From positions 124,001 to 188,000 of the forward strand of contig JASANH010000838.1 in the NCBI GenBank assembly GCA_030248295.1: a DNA stretch of 64,000 bases, written 5' to 3'. How positions within the stretch are numbered: the stretch's first letter is position 1; the number at the start of each line of letters is the position of its first letter. A model generated the notes under the pieces. That model was not told where the DNA came from, did no database searches, and saw only the letters and a list, made by a program, of their open reading frames with translations. The position numbers and the translations under genes are program-made. This document shows, in pieces, positions 1 to 15,872 of the stretch. Origin of the DNA: Mesodorylaimus sp. YZB2_4. Its lineage: Eukaryota; Nematoda; Enoplea; Dorylaimida; Dorylaimidae.

Positions 1-396
1 TTTAAGGTCTAGGCCGGTAACTGATATTGATAGCCTTAGGGGGGTGAGATAGATAGGCCTACATTATCATATCGCACTCATTTGGTGCTGCCACAGGCCA
101 CGTCGTGTACCCTACTCGTGTCCGTCCTAGACTTCTTGCTGTGCAACGTGTCACTGTTTGTAGTGGTGCTGATGTGGCCAATGTTGTTGGTGAATCTCGC
201 AGTGAGTAGTGAATGGAGCCTAGTTTGTTATGTGCCAGTCATTTAGTGCGTATCGAGTGTCCCGTTTAGAAAATACTGGATTGGAGAAACACGTCGTGAC
301 ATGGGTGAACAGGACAAAACATCGAATCGGGCCTGGCGTAAAAAAGCGAAGCTAACTCGGCTAAAGCTCGTAAAAAGCGCAAGCGTATAAAAATAG
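1..396. other. Unassigned left edge, no gene recognised
   Basis: This stretch lies downstream of the minus-strand chondroitin polymerizing factor gene. A short plus-strand frame opens at the ATG at 301 (MGEQDKTSNRAWRKKAK...) and stops after about 29 codons. It is basic, but too short and unsupported by splice signals to call. Nothing else was seen. Confidence 0.5.
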
Positions 397-2893
397 CTAA
401 AGCCCGTCATCTATGGCACCAAATTGATAAAGTAGACTGGCCAACTGAGCCTTAGTTCCCAATCCTTCCTTTTTGCTCTTAAAGCATCTTTTGATAAAAT
501 CTTGTCCGAGTCTCGAATCGCATCGCCTATCGTGATATCGAATTTTTAAAGCCGGCTCAACGGCTCGGAAAATATGTAAAGTGGAATTGAGGAATATGGA
601 GAGTAGATCGTAGTCGGAATAGAGACGATCGTTGGACTCGGTGGCGAATAGTTGTCGTCGATCGTGATAGTCAGAACCATAAAAACTGCATACGCTGTAA
701 TCGTATTGATCGAATCGTCCGACGTCTTTATGCACATCGATATGTTCGGGTATTGCAACCATGCCGCCAGATTTTTGACGATAGACAATTTTCGGATTAA
801 ATTGAGCGCATGGAATTGGAAAAAATATTTGAAATTGTTTAATCGTATTCATTCGAACTCGATTCAGGAAATCGCCATAAACTTCAGTCCATGGAGTAAC
901 GAGTAAATATAAATAATCGCGCCCGATTGTTTGAATCATTAAATCCATAAGTAGAAATGGTGAAGGCAAGGTGCTTCGAATATGGACATATTCCAATCCA
1001 ATAATTTTAGTCGTAGTTGAAGATTTGGAATCGACGAAACCATATTTTCTTCTCAAATTATCAATTTCGATCGTCAATGTTTTATAATCGTTTTGATCCG
1101 CATAGCTATCGTAGAATAGAACAAATACTAATTTAGCATTTTCTTCGGCGTCGAAACAGAATCTTGAAAATCGATCCAAGAATGCCCGGGCGGCTGATGT
1201 TTCACCAGGCGCAACTGGAACGAGTACAATGACGGGCGTTGCTTCAGTGACGTACGGCACTGATATTAATTCTACACGATTCAATGGTCGAATAAGATGT
1301 ACCCGTTTATTGATCTCTTCATTGTGGTGATCAATAAACTGCAGATCGAGCACATAATCCATCCCGCGTTTGGGATCGAATCGTCGATATCCACTAAATA
1401 TTTGACGGAAATTAAGAAATGGATACTTGGAGATTAGAGTTTTGACTGCATAGCTGACGACTTCTTTGATATCTTTTTGATTGACACCAGACAATGGTCG
1501 TACATTTCGATCGTTATTATTCTCGAAAATTATATTTTGAGTGAAATAATCCCATTTTAATAATTCGTATCGTGATCGCTGTTTCGATGGGGCGGGTAAT
1601 CCAGGCGGCCATGAAAATGGTTCTGAATTATTGATTGACATTGCATTTGAGACGAGATTTTGTTCCGTTGTACTGATCAATTGATTAATTTGATCAATTT
1701 CCTGATTGCAATAATACTTGTGCAGATGGAAAATATCCGAGACTGAATTGATTGGATACACGGTCAAGGCACTGTTAAACGAATCGTGTTTCGATAAATC
1801 AGAAAGATCGGAAGCGATTTGGTAGTTGCTCGATAATGGCCACGATCGATAAAGTTTGCCCTAAAAAAATAAATTCAACTTTTTTAAACTGCCACTAATA
1901 GCCACGTGCACAATTGCCTTTTCTCTGAACCAAGCAAGTAGAAGTGCAGAGCAAAGCCAACTGGACACACAGTCAAGCACGTACGTTCCATTCCTCCGAG
2001 CAAGTGGCAGCAGCATTTGCGTACAAGATACATCGTCCAAAGTTCTCCGAGGCGGTCGATGTTGGATCTACTCTTTTCATGCATTGCCGCAAATTGGCCA
2101 ACAACGATCTCATCAAACCGAACGAAAGTAAAAGTCCAGCATTGAAGTCGCAATAAGGCGAGACGGGTGCTGAATTGCTCGTTGATCCTTTCATCCAAGG
2201 TCGACCGATTTGCACGTCATAACCAAAGCTCATGTGTGAAACGAGTTCAAATATTTTAAAAGCTTTTAAATAAACAGAGTCGGGCATGAAGAAAAACCAA
2301 TCGTAATTATTTGCAAGAGCGTGTCCCCGACCAGCGATATAATTCAAAATTGCAAATGGTTTTAAATTTTCGGGCGTTTCAGCGGCGATATTAACCAAAT
2401 TCAGGAAACGCGGCGGTGTCGGAGGCGAGATCAATTCTGGGGCATCCACGAAAAACATCAATTTACTGACATGATGCGCCACTGTTTTATTTATAGCGGC
2501 CGCCAAGGTTGGTAGATTCTGCCTCGACGTAATAACGCCGACGAACAATTTATCTTTGACACCTAATTCCGTTGCGAAGAAACGAGGACGATTTGTTTTT
2601 ACTGCAAATTTTGCCGTAGGCGATTTAGATTTCGGATCATCCACGCTGTCGCCAGTTTGCACATGAGAACGTGCATCCAAAGGTGAACTCGGCGATTGTT
2701 CGATTTTGCTGGCATGAACTCGAGAAAGTTGACTCGGCAGACGTTGACTGTCATCATTTGATGCAAGAAAATTCGTTGAGCAGCTGTTTTCCAGTATTTT
2801 GGCACTTGGAATCAGAAAAATTGACAGCACTAATCCGAATACAAATCCTCCCACAACAGGAATCGAATTTCGAGTTGTTGCAGATCGACCCAT
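397..2893 (-). CDS. CHPF: Chondroitin polymerizing factor (CHPF / MIG-22 type)
   Basis: A Golgi type II membrane glycosyltransferase homologue that partners chondroitin synthase to polymerise the GlcUA-GalNAc backbone. There are two exons: 2893..1985 and 1860..397. The donor is AAC|gtacgt and the acceptor tttttttag|GGC, and the join gives EEWN-GKLYRSW in frame. The product is about 790 aa, close to the family length. After a short cytoplasmic start, residues 11-30 form a single hydrophobic anchor, followed by a Ser-rich stem. The first galactosyltransferase-like domain carries NNYDWFFFMPDSVY; the acidic DDD of catalytic chondroitin synthases is replaced by MPD, the hallmark of the polymerizing factor. 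The C-terminal domain has TPWTEVYGDFLNRVR and FQIFFPIPCAQF, as expected for the CHPF GT-A-like half. It is divergently arranged with MTHFR, about 880 bp apart. Paralogy with chondroitin synthase was considered and rejected on the MPD motif. Confidence 0.9.
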
Positions 2894-3772
2894 TTCTATT
2901 TACAATAAAAGAAAGCTATTCTCTGGAAAAAATATTTAGACATCATGTATCTATCTAGAATCCCGAATTTCCCGTTCCGCTCCGAAAAAAACGGAAGTGT
3001 GCAGATTAACGATCTGATATGCAGGTTCAATGTCGCTTACTTAATTGGCGCCAAATTCAAAATTAGCTGAGCAGGAACAGCCGTTTTAGGCGTGCCGATC
3101 AGCTGATCGTGAGTCGATGTAGGCCCTGTTTTCTGCTCTCTTCTCCAAAAATCCTTCAACTTTTTTTGTTCTATTTATAAAGAATCTGATATTTCCTAGC
3201 TATTTTAATATTTTCTGCCAAATATTTGTACAAATTTTGGTAATTTTGCCAATTTCTTGTTTAGGCCGAAGTCGCCAAAGCCAAAATTTTTTTAGCTTCC
3301 GTAACTAAGCATCCGTTCACGTGAAGACTGTCTGGCAGCTCGTTCATCCAACTCTATTTATCGCCCCTTTTATCTCGTTGCTATCACGCCATTGTTGAAT
3401 ATGGCGCGTTAGTAGCAATGGTCCAAAGGTCGTGTTGCCGATACCTGTTCCAGTTTTTGCTGCCGCTGCCATTCGTTTCAGACAGTCGGCCTACGCGTCT
3501 ATGAAGGTACTTTTTCTAGCGAGGAGCTCGTCGGTGTACTGAAAACGTCGATTCTCTCTTGGCTACGCGGAGACGAGGGGGCAATCCGTCGCTCGTATCC
3601 AGACGTGCATTGACAGGAACAGAAGCGCGCGAGGGCATCTGCTCTCCATATAAGGCAGTCAACGCGGGAGGCCGTGCGATTCGTAACGTGTCGGATACAG
3701 TGCTCGTAAAATGACTAATCTAATGCGGATTTGATAGGTTTTCCATTTCAGGAAGGTTAAAAAAGTGCAAAT
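2894..3772. promoter_or_regulatory. Shared intergenic region between CHPF and MTHFR
   Basis: This 880-bp gap separates two divergently transcribed genes, so it should hold both promoters. A TATA-like CCATATAAGG lies near 3648-3657, about 120 bp before the MTHFR ATG. A possible 3' splice site (tttccatttcag) ends at 3750, so a non-coding 5' exon or trans-splice acceptor for MTHFR is possible. No coding frame was recognised. Confidence 0.4.
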
Positions 3773-6700
3773 ATGGTCAAAGACGGAGAAGAAAACGGCT
3801 TGCAAACCAAAACCGTTCCGGCGCCAGAAGGTCTACGTCGTAATTTGCATTCATTCCCGTACGCTGGTAATGTTGGTCAAGAGGATATTCATGCTCGAAA
3901 GCCGAGTCGATTAAAAAATTTAGGCAACGATGATGGAGGAAGTGCTGGCGGTAGTAGCGATTATGGAATATCATCGTCGGCTGAAAATTCGCCACCCAAT
4001 TCGCCCCGTTTACAAAAAGGTTCCGCCGTTTCGTTGGCATCAATATTAAATCGCGAATATCGGCCATTGATCGAACGTATGAAGAAACTAATCGATAATA
4101 GCGAACCGTTCTATTCCATGGAGTTTTTTCCACCCAAGACGGCCAATGGTGTGGCCAACCTGTTGGCGAGGTGAGTGCACTTCGTGAGGCATTGCGCTGT
4201 GTGCTTTTTCATTTTGCAAATCAAAGAGGAGACTGCATGTTTGCAATCCACTGTCATTCATGTACTTTGGGCTGCTTATTGTATGTTTAGCTGCATTTGC
4301 TAGCCTGCTTGTGCTAATGATGGCATTGTAGCAGGTTCTATCCGCAGACGCAATGACGTGGTGTTTACATCCATATTTCCAGTCCTTACATGGAGTCAAC
4401 AAAATATTTGGCTATAATACAGTGTTTTTTTATGTTTTAGGTTGGAACGTCTGGGCGAAGGGGGACCACTGTTCGTCGATATTACTTGGCACATGGCCAG
4501 CGATCCGGGTTCGACCAAGGAGACAAGCTCGTCGACGATAGCCGGTTCGTGTTTGAACTACTGCCGTCTCGAGACCATGCTGCACGTAACGTGCGCTCAA
4601 TACGATGCCGAAACGAGTAAACGCCATTTGGAACGAGCTAAAAGCTTGGGTCTACGAAATATATTGGCCCTGCGAGGTGATCTTCCCGAAGGCGAGGAAC
4701 GATCGAATGGTCAAGAAGGACAAGCACCAAATCTGCGCTACGCAACCGAGTTGGTCCGTCTCATTCGAGAGAATTATGGCGATTATTTTGTTATTTGCGT
4801 GGCTGGCTATCCGACTGGACATCCCGATGCTCCGTCCTACGAAGAAGATCTGCGTCATTTGAAAGAGAAAGTGGACGCGGGTGCCGACTTCATCATCACC
4901 CAATTGTTCTTCATTGAAGAGCATTACTACAAATTCGTCAAAGATTGCCGAAAAATCGGTATCAATGTTCCGATCCTGCCTGGCCTGATGCCGATTCAGG
5001 TAAACTTGTTTCCAGTGCTAACTGGTTCATGTTTTAATCACATGAGTTTGAAGGGCCACTACACGAAATGATATACCGGTATCAGGCGTCTAATCCACTA
5101 GGCCATGGGTCGGACTACTTGGGTTTTCTTTTTAGAGCTACGACAGTTTGCGGCACATCGCCAAATTGTCAAAACTCGAAGTACCACAATTCATTTTGGA
5201 GGCCGTAGAGCCGATTAAACAAAACGATGAGGCCATTCGAAACTATGGAATCTCGTTGGCTGTCCAAATGTGCCGCAATCTGTTGAAGAGTGGATGCGCT
5301 CCTGGAATTCACTTTTATACATTGAATCGGGAAGTGGCTACGAGGTGAGCTTGATTAGGATGAGTGAGCCAGTCGTCCCTCTATTGTACACTATGGGAGA
5401 TGCCTGTCAGTGGAAGCTGGACAGGGGTACAGTAGAGATAGGCTAGCCAGGTCCACAGAAAGCGGGTGGAGACGCCTGAAGCTGGCATAGTGATTGAAAG
5501 GCCTAGCCGAACCCTTATAGCAGATCTGTCTTTACCATTCGATCTCTCCCTTAGGGGACCCCCTTGCTAGTAAAACCGTCGCGTTTTTCAGTCTCGCTTC
5601 AGCCCCGACCAGGGAGGAGAACAAATAGTCCAATGCAGGCTATACATGTACTATGCTAATAACTATGTAGAATACACTGAAGCACAAGGTTGCCTGAAGT
5701 TGCAACAGGTCCCGATGCTTGCTTCTGCCCTGCTGAGTGCGCGCATACAGCAGTGTAGGCATGAGAGACAGACACCTGAGCCGCAAGGGTTTAATGAGGG
5801 GGAATGAAAAAGCTTGGGAGGATCCAGACGGCAAAGAAAGCTACAGTGCACTACACACTGGACCTTTTTTTGGACGGCCTACGTGTACAATCAAGCTGAA
5901 CAGCAAACATTCTTTTACACTTTTGGTCTTTGCAGGGAAATCCTATGTCAACTTGGGCTGTGGCAAAAGCAAAGCATTCGTATGCTGCCATGGAAGCCGC
6001 ATACGGGTCATCATAAAAGGTGTCGCGAAGATGTACGTCCAATATTCTGGAGCTGTCGCCCGAAATCGTACATTTATCGAACGAAGGAATGGGACGACTT
6101 CCCGAACGGTCGATGGGGCAATTCGAGCAGCCCCGCTTTTGGTGATTTGAAAGATTATTATATGTTCTTGCGGGAGAAACCACCCAATCAGCAATTGCTG
6201 GCCATGTGGGGACGAGAATTGAATGATGAACGGGATGTCTGGACTGTGTTCCACAATTACGTCAATGGAAAACCGAATGACAACTCGGTCGTGGTCACCC
6301 GCTTGCCGTGGAACGAAGAGGATATGTCGCCCGAAACGTCCTTGGTCCAAGAGCACTTGTCTTGGTGTAACGAGAATGGAATATTGTAAGTGATAAACTT
6401 TTCTTGAATGAGTGACAAGGTTTTTGGATCCGACAGGGACTTGGACAAGTGCAAAGTATAGCTTGAGCTTTCTTACCCTAGTCTGGATTTTCCCGCTTTA
6501 AAATTTGAATTCTTTGTCACGTTTTTCAAAAAACATGTGACGCTTGGGGTTCTTTGCAATCAGGAGGCGTGTCCTAATCACGAGTCCCATCTCTGTCATT
6601 GTAGTGATACATGTCCCAGTGGCCCCTGCGAGCGATAGTTCTCATTATTCCTGAATTCAGCTTAGGGGTAGAGGACCTTTGGCCTTACCTGACCAGACTG

Positions 6701-7632
6701 CGGCAGGTGGCTCCCTATTTCCATGCATGGATGACCTTTTCAGGACCATCAATTCGCAGCCGAATGTGAATGGAGCCCCGTCTGTTGACCCGATCGTGGG
6801 TTGGGGTACCCCCGGAGGATACGTCTATCAGAAGGTGAGCATAGTTGAGGGTCAGATTGAGGCTGCTTATCGATTGCTTTTAGGCCTATTTGGAATTCTT
6901 CATCAGCCAGAGCGGTCTGGATGCGTTGAAATGCGTGCTGCCAAATTATTCCAATGTCAGTTTCCATATCATCAATCATAATGTAAGTCTTGTGGGCACT
7001 TATTTGATGAGGGATTGAAAATTGCTTTGTAAAGTTTCCCGCCAATTTGTAAATTTGAATATTTTTTAGAATAAGGCTTGCTGTGCAATCGGGAACCCCC
7101 CTCTTGATGTTGTCATCACTCTCAAGGGGGCGATGCCCAGTGCACAGTATTACGTATGAATTCGGATTTCTCTTTTCAGGGCAGCATCGATCTGACCAAC
7201 TCGACGGGTACTACCCCGATCGCGGTCACGTGGGGCGTGTTCCCGGGCTGTGAAATTTCTCAGCCGACTGTAGTCGACCCGATCAGCTTCCACGTGTGGA
7301 AGGACGAGGCCTTCGACGCTTGGGTATCGACTTGGGCTCGTTTGTATGCGGATGGCACGACCAGCCGTCGTCTCCTGGAAGACATCCACGACACGTACTG
7401 TCTGGTCACCCTGGTCGATAATGACTACCCGAAATCGTGTTGCCTGTGGTCCCTTTTGCAAGAAGTGGTCGATGTGCGTGACAGCGGTGGACTCGACTCA
7501 AAGCAGGCCCAGCTTGCGGACTTTGACGCAATGTGTGTTTGTCGCGTGAACGAGCGGGTCAATGAGCGCAAGGAGTCCGCGGTCAGTCGCAGTGCAAACA
7601 CTGTGGAGAATAGGGGAAGTGCCAATGCCTAG
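3773..7632 (+). CDS. MTHFR: Methylenetetrahydrofolate reductase
   Basis: A cytosolic flavoenzyme that reduces 5,10-methylene-THF to 5-methyl-THF for methionine synthesis. Seven exons join in a single frame: 3773..4170, 4441..4999, 5136..5344, 5936..6385, 6744..6834, 6884..6982 and 7180..7632, giving 752 aa. All introns are GT-AG. The N-terminus has a Ser/Pro-rich leader (about residues 50-90, [11 protein letters not shown]), like the phosphoregulated leader of the animal enzyme. The FAD/NADPH barrel starts at [12 protein letters not shown] (catalytic Glu) and contains [29 protein letters not shown] and LPGLMPIQ. The C-terminal S-adenosylmethionine-regulatory domain has [44 protein letters not shown] and VTLVDNDYP. 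The tail after the regulatory domain is longer than in the human protein. Intron 3 holds a SINE fragment near 5055-5110. The start is the first ATG after a pyrimidine tract at 3741-3750. Confidence 0.96.
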
Positions 7633-7971
7633 AGCGCGGTCCTGTCAATAACTAGTTATGGGTATGCAGTTAGGAATGGATTCGTAGGAGTTGGATTCAG
7701 ATTTTATAATATATTGTACTTACCCGTCTGTGGTGGGGCACAGGTTGTTTGTGATTGGTAGCTTCGCGACCTACATCGATTTTTTATTGAACAGATAATG
7801 GAATATACAGTTGTAGTAATGAATACAAGGAAAGGTGCCTGATTTCGAAATCGAATTTAGTGTTTGAAAAAATGGAAAATATGAAGTACTGTTTAGTTCC
7901 GGCACTCAAAAAAAGTTGAAAGGGAATATTAAAACTGGAATCACAAATCGACTATCGTAATCCAAACCGCA
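7633..7971. other. Convergent 3' gap between MTHFR and the CDK gene
   Basis: This gap separates two convergent genes, both ending here. It is A/T-rich with several candidate poly(A) signals, such as the TTTATAATATATTG stretch at 7704. No frame or repeat was recognised. Confidence 0.5.
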
Positions 7972-9616
<1,645 letters not shown>

Positions 9617-10063
9617 TATTCTTCCTTTTTTACTCACAGAGTAAATAGGTCTGTATAAAATTGGAAGATATATGTACAGAATACTCTAATCACGCCTAAT
9701 TCTGATAGGCAACGTACGAACTGGAAGGAGGGAACGACATGAAACCCACGTGCTTCGCAGCTGACTTGCCACTTTGGCGCGTAATTTGTGGTAAGCAGTG
9801 CGCACATAAAAATTTGAACTCGTTATGTGAATCACAAAAAGGCGGGAATTCAAATTGACAAATAGGGTCACATCGGGTTACGCAAAAAACCTGAATGTGC
9901 TCAAGCCACGAAAAACCCTGACCAAATTTTTTATTTTTCAAAGTATTCTTCATAGACAGTTAATTTATCACGCAAAATGGATTCCTCGCAAATTGAATGC
10001 TTCGAGCAACCTAAAAAGGAAACTCAGCGATAAAGCCGGATCAAAAGTTGAAACCAAATTAAT

Positions 10064-12344
<2,281 letters not shown>

Positions 12345-14029
12345 GATGAAGACACTCCTGACGAATCGGTTTGCCAAAGATGGAAATATCTTCTGAAGAA
12401 TCACAAATTCCTTCGATCGGATCGGAATCGAAAATCGGAACTCATTCTCTTTGAAAACCTAAGCGGCTACCGTAGCAGCTTGCGACACGCACACTTACTT
12501 GATTTGCAGGTGCACCATATATGACCGTTGCAAAGCGCGAAATACAAATAGACACACGATACATAAAGATAGCTTATGCTACTTGATACGTTTTACGTCG
12601 GCTAAAAATTTTCGACGCAATCGAAAAATTGAGCCGACTTTTATGTATGCTGTTAATGCCTACTAAAGAGCCAATCGATACCGCTGACGTCTTGAAAATT
12701 TAGCGTGAGGAAAAGTGTCTGGATGACCAGTGGTCATTTTCTGTGTCACAAGGTTTCGTTTATCGGCGGCGACTACGAAAAAGGTCTCGCTAGCTTTTTG
12801 CAGATCTGCCATAACAAAAGATTAGCTGCTGCTCGACCAACCCACCATCGTGGATTTGAGTGAACTTCTTTTCCAAACTTTATCGAGTGCGGGACGAGAA
12901 AATTATGCACAATTCTTTAGATATGGATAAAGTGTGAGTGAGAAAAAATTTTTAGGACCGACTCTAGCTAGCCAATTGACAACATCTTCGAACCCAAACC
13001 TTCTTCCAATAAAAAGGACCTTTGGCCTATCGTTGATCCGCTCCCTTACGAAACACTGCCCATGCATGCGCATTTTTTGTAGCCTCTTTCGCCCAGGGCT
13101 CGGTGGACAACAGGCGAAATTAATTAATGGGCTCATTGTGGGCATGGACGCACAAACGGTCATGATCGGCTGGAATGCCATGCCTTGTCAAATAGTCGTG
13201 TCCGATCGCTTGGCACGCCTGCTCGAATTGGAGTCATCTTCGTCGAGCAAGAGTACAAACTGGAGGTGATGCTCAGAAACTAGCCCCAAGCCAGTTAGAT
13301 GTGTTGCCTGGCGTACTGAAAAATGTGGAAAGATCGAATTCAAGGATGCCCAGAGATTGCGGTGCCCAGTGCGGCAAGGGAGACCGGCGCATGGGAGTGG
13401 CTGGACTGGATGCTATTGACAAAGGCTTCTCTCAATGGACCAGACCATTCGTGCTTTAGAAGCAGTGGACAGAAGAACAGAGCTCATTATGAGTGTCACT
13501 ATCGAGCACAGAGGGCCTAGGATTCGATCAAGCATAGAGCACAGGCGCGACCGATTAAGACAAATCAGTATCATAACAGGATGCCCTGACACCATTCTCT
13601 GATCACATACCGCCCTGGATGACTGACTGCATTATTTTCGGATCCTTATGGCCAGTGTCTAAAATTTTGTCGGTTACTGCATATATTCACTTACAGAAGG
13701 CCCGAGTCCCAGACCATCAGTGTACTCACATGCCAATTCAGATGTGCAGCCTTCACAGTAAACGAACTGGTAAGTTCCTAATCTTGGAAAGCTGCGCGAG
13801 TGATTACCGGGTGTCCATGGTGTTGGATGGAGGCAAGGAATCGGACAGTGCGTGCCGTGTGCGAGTAAATGGCCTGCTGTTACGGCCAGTGCAGCCCCGC
13901 TGTCTGCATTTAGTCATGTTATGCGACGTTGTTCTGTTCATTCACCAGAAGGCACAGGCGAGAACACGAGAGGCAGAGAAGACACAGCCAGCGTACAACG
14001 GTCAGTCATCACCCACGATCACTTGCTCA
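12345..14029. other. Intergenic region, no gene recognised
   Basis: Several short plus-strand frames occur. The longest, at 12934-13269, encodes NGLIVGMDAQTVMIGWN and a Ser-rich end, but it matches no family I know and has no convincing splice partners. Another, at 13619-14155, runs antisense into the Lys-rich gene and is a shadow of it. I would not annotate a gene here. Confidence 0.4.
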
Positions 14030-14937
14030 TCACACGTCGGGTGGGGCTTCTTCCAGCTGCGGCGGCGGCGACGGTCCACCCTCGGGCACTTCGGCTCCAC
14101 CTTTCTTGGATTTCTTGCCTTTCTTGGATTTCTTGCCCTTCTTGGACTTCTTTGATCGCTTCGATTTCTTCTACTTCTCGCCACCGCTCTCTCCTCCCGC
14201 CTCCGATCCACCCTTGGACTTCTTGCTGCGTTTCGACTTTATCGACTTCTTCTTCTTCCCTCCGCCACCTTCCGGCGCGCCTGGTTCCGCTCCCGCCTCG
14301 GCCTCTTTGCCCTTCTTCGACTTTTTGCTCTTCTTCTTGGACCGCTTCGACTTCTTTTTGCCTCCTTCTTCCGTCGCAGCGCCGCCCTTCTTGCTGCCTT
14401 TCTTCCCTTTTTTGGACTGCAAAGGAAGAATGCAGGATGCAGTCTGAAGTTACCGGATCAGACCCTTTCAGGACTCACCTTCTTTTTCTTCTTCGGCCCT
14501 CCTTCGTCGGCGCCCTCCTCTTCTCCCTCCTTCGGTGCCTCTTGGGGCAGTGGCGGAGCTGGCGGTAGTGGCGTTGCGTCGGCGCCAAAGGGCGGTGGCA
14601 GTTCTTGCACTGGCGGTGGTGTAGCGAACATGGGCGGGGGAGCGAGCACGGGTGGCTGCCCGGCGTCTTGCTGCTGCGGCACGACTGGCGGCAGTGGAGC
14701 AACTCGAGGTATCGGCGTCAGATTCAGACCCGAGTACTGATCGATCAGTTCGAACAGAGGGGAGAGCAAAACACCCCCCCCCCCAACAACCCAAACCACG
14801 AAAAAAAACAAAACAACCCCCCAGGCTTGTTGGCCGAACGGCAGGCCCTCTTGTCCGCTTTCGACTCGCTGCTTGTGCACCAACAGGAACATGAGCGCGC
14901 CGCCGAACAATAGAATCAGGAACGACAGCGGATCCAT
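14030..14937 (-). pseudogene. Membrane-anchored Pro-/Lys-rich protein with in-frame stop
   Basis: Not a family I recognise. Exon 1 (14937..14479) starts MDPLSFLILLFGGALMFLLV, an N-terminal membrane helix, then a second hydrophobic stretch, then a Pro-rich segment (PPPMFATPPPVQELPPP) and an acidic patch ending GGPKKKKK. Exon 2 begins at 14416 (acceptor ctttgcag) and encodes repeated KKSK/SKKGKK units. The frame stops at TAG 14173..14171, after about 235 aa. In the same frame the code continues as KKSKRSKKSKKGKK.. to PPPQLEEAPPDV and a TGA at 14032..14030, about 46 more codons of identical character. The TAG sits where AAG (Lys) is expected, so it looks like a recent nonsense change, a polymorphism or an error. 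Part of exon 1 (14763-14826) is a suspicious A/C-only tract on the plus strand. It neighbours TTBK-like kinase 1. Confidence 0.6.
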
Positions 14938-15872
14938 TCTCGATTTGCCACGACCACACGATCCACTGACTTCGCACACGAATGACTAAACTGTAGTGCA
15001 ACTTGACCTTATAACTGCCACATATTGTACAGTTACAAACCTATCATATCTGTTGACAACTCATGCGAGTGTAAAGCTGACTTTGCTTCGCCATGTCTTA
15101 GACCACCCCCCCCCCCGTTTTTCTCGCGCCCACGCCGACCTGGTCACTCCGAGATCAACGAAGGTAAGAATAGACACAATACCTCAGCATCTTGTGCGGG
15201 TTTATGTGCAGTCTGTTTTTAATGCCGAACATCCAGCAGTATCTCGCAACATTGCGCTGGCTCCGCTCTAACTATGTAGTCATCGTGAGCCAAAAGGAAT
15301 CAGTAAAGTGGCATGCAAGCACTTGACGTCGAATACATGAAGAGTAGCCATGTCAGCCTTTTTTTGGGGGGGGGGGGGGGAGGCGGAGATGGACGGACGG
15401 TCGGAGACCAATCTCTTGTTCATATGAATCGATAGGCTGACAACAAGTGCAACATGTGCCTGGAGCCGACAGTGTGCCCATCGATTGGCACAAGTGGAAC
15501 GTCTTCAACCCCTTGAGTTCATGTTTCACCAGTCTTAGACTACTAGAGGTCTCCGAGTGCTAAGCGGAGTGCGTAAGCTGTAAGGCTGCACCACCAACGC
15601 GCCCCAAGGATTCGTCCAACGGGAGCAGGCGCCGAGACTCAGGAGGCGGTAACCAGGCAGGACGAAGGTGATGGGCGCGTGTTACACAAGTATTTATGGT
15701 GGACTAAAATCACGACTGCAGTGCTGGCGGGAGAGTGTTCAAAGTGTAACGAAATTGGGTACTTTACACTGCAGACGGTGTCAACCGCCGCCTCCTCTAC
15801 GAGCTCATTTGATCTGTTGACGGGTTGGAGCGCAGTCGTGTTGGAACGAGAGGGTCAACGTGAGTGTACGAG
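14938..15872. other. Intergenic region with homopolymer tracts
   Basis: This lies between two divergent genes, so promoters of both probably fall here. It holds a poly(C) run near 15104-15116 and a poly(G) run at about 15366-15380. No coding frame or known repeat was recognised. Confidence 0.4.

Noticed and set aside
12934..13269. 111-codon plus-strand frame ending in a Ser-rich tail
   Set aside because: No recognisable domain, and no coherent upstream or downstream exons.
13619..14568. Long plus-strand frames rich in Phe/Leu/Ser
   Set aside because: They are antisense shadows of the Lys/Pro-rich minus-strand gene, whose splice sites and repeat structure are clear.
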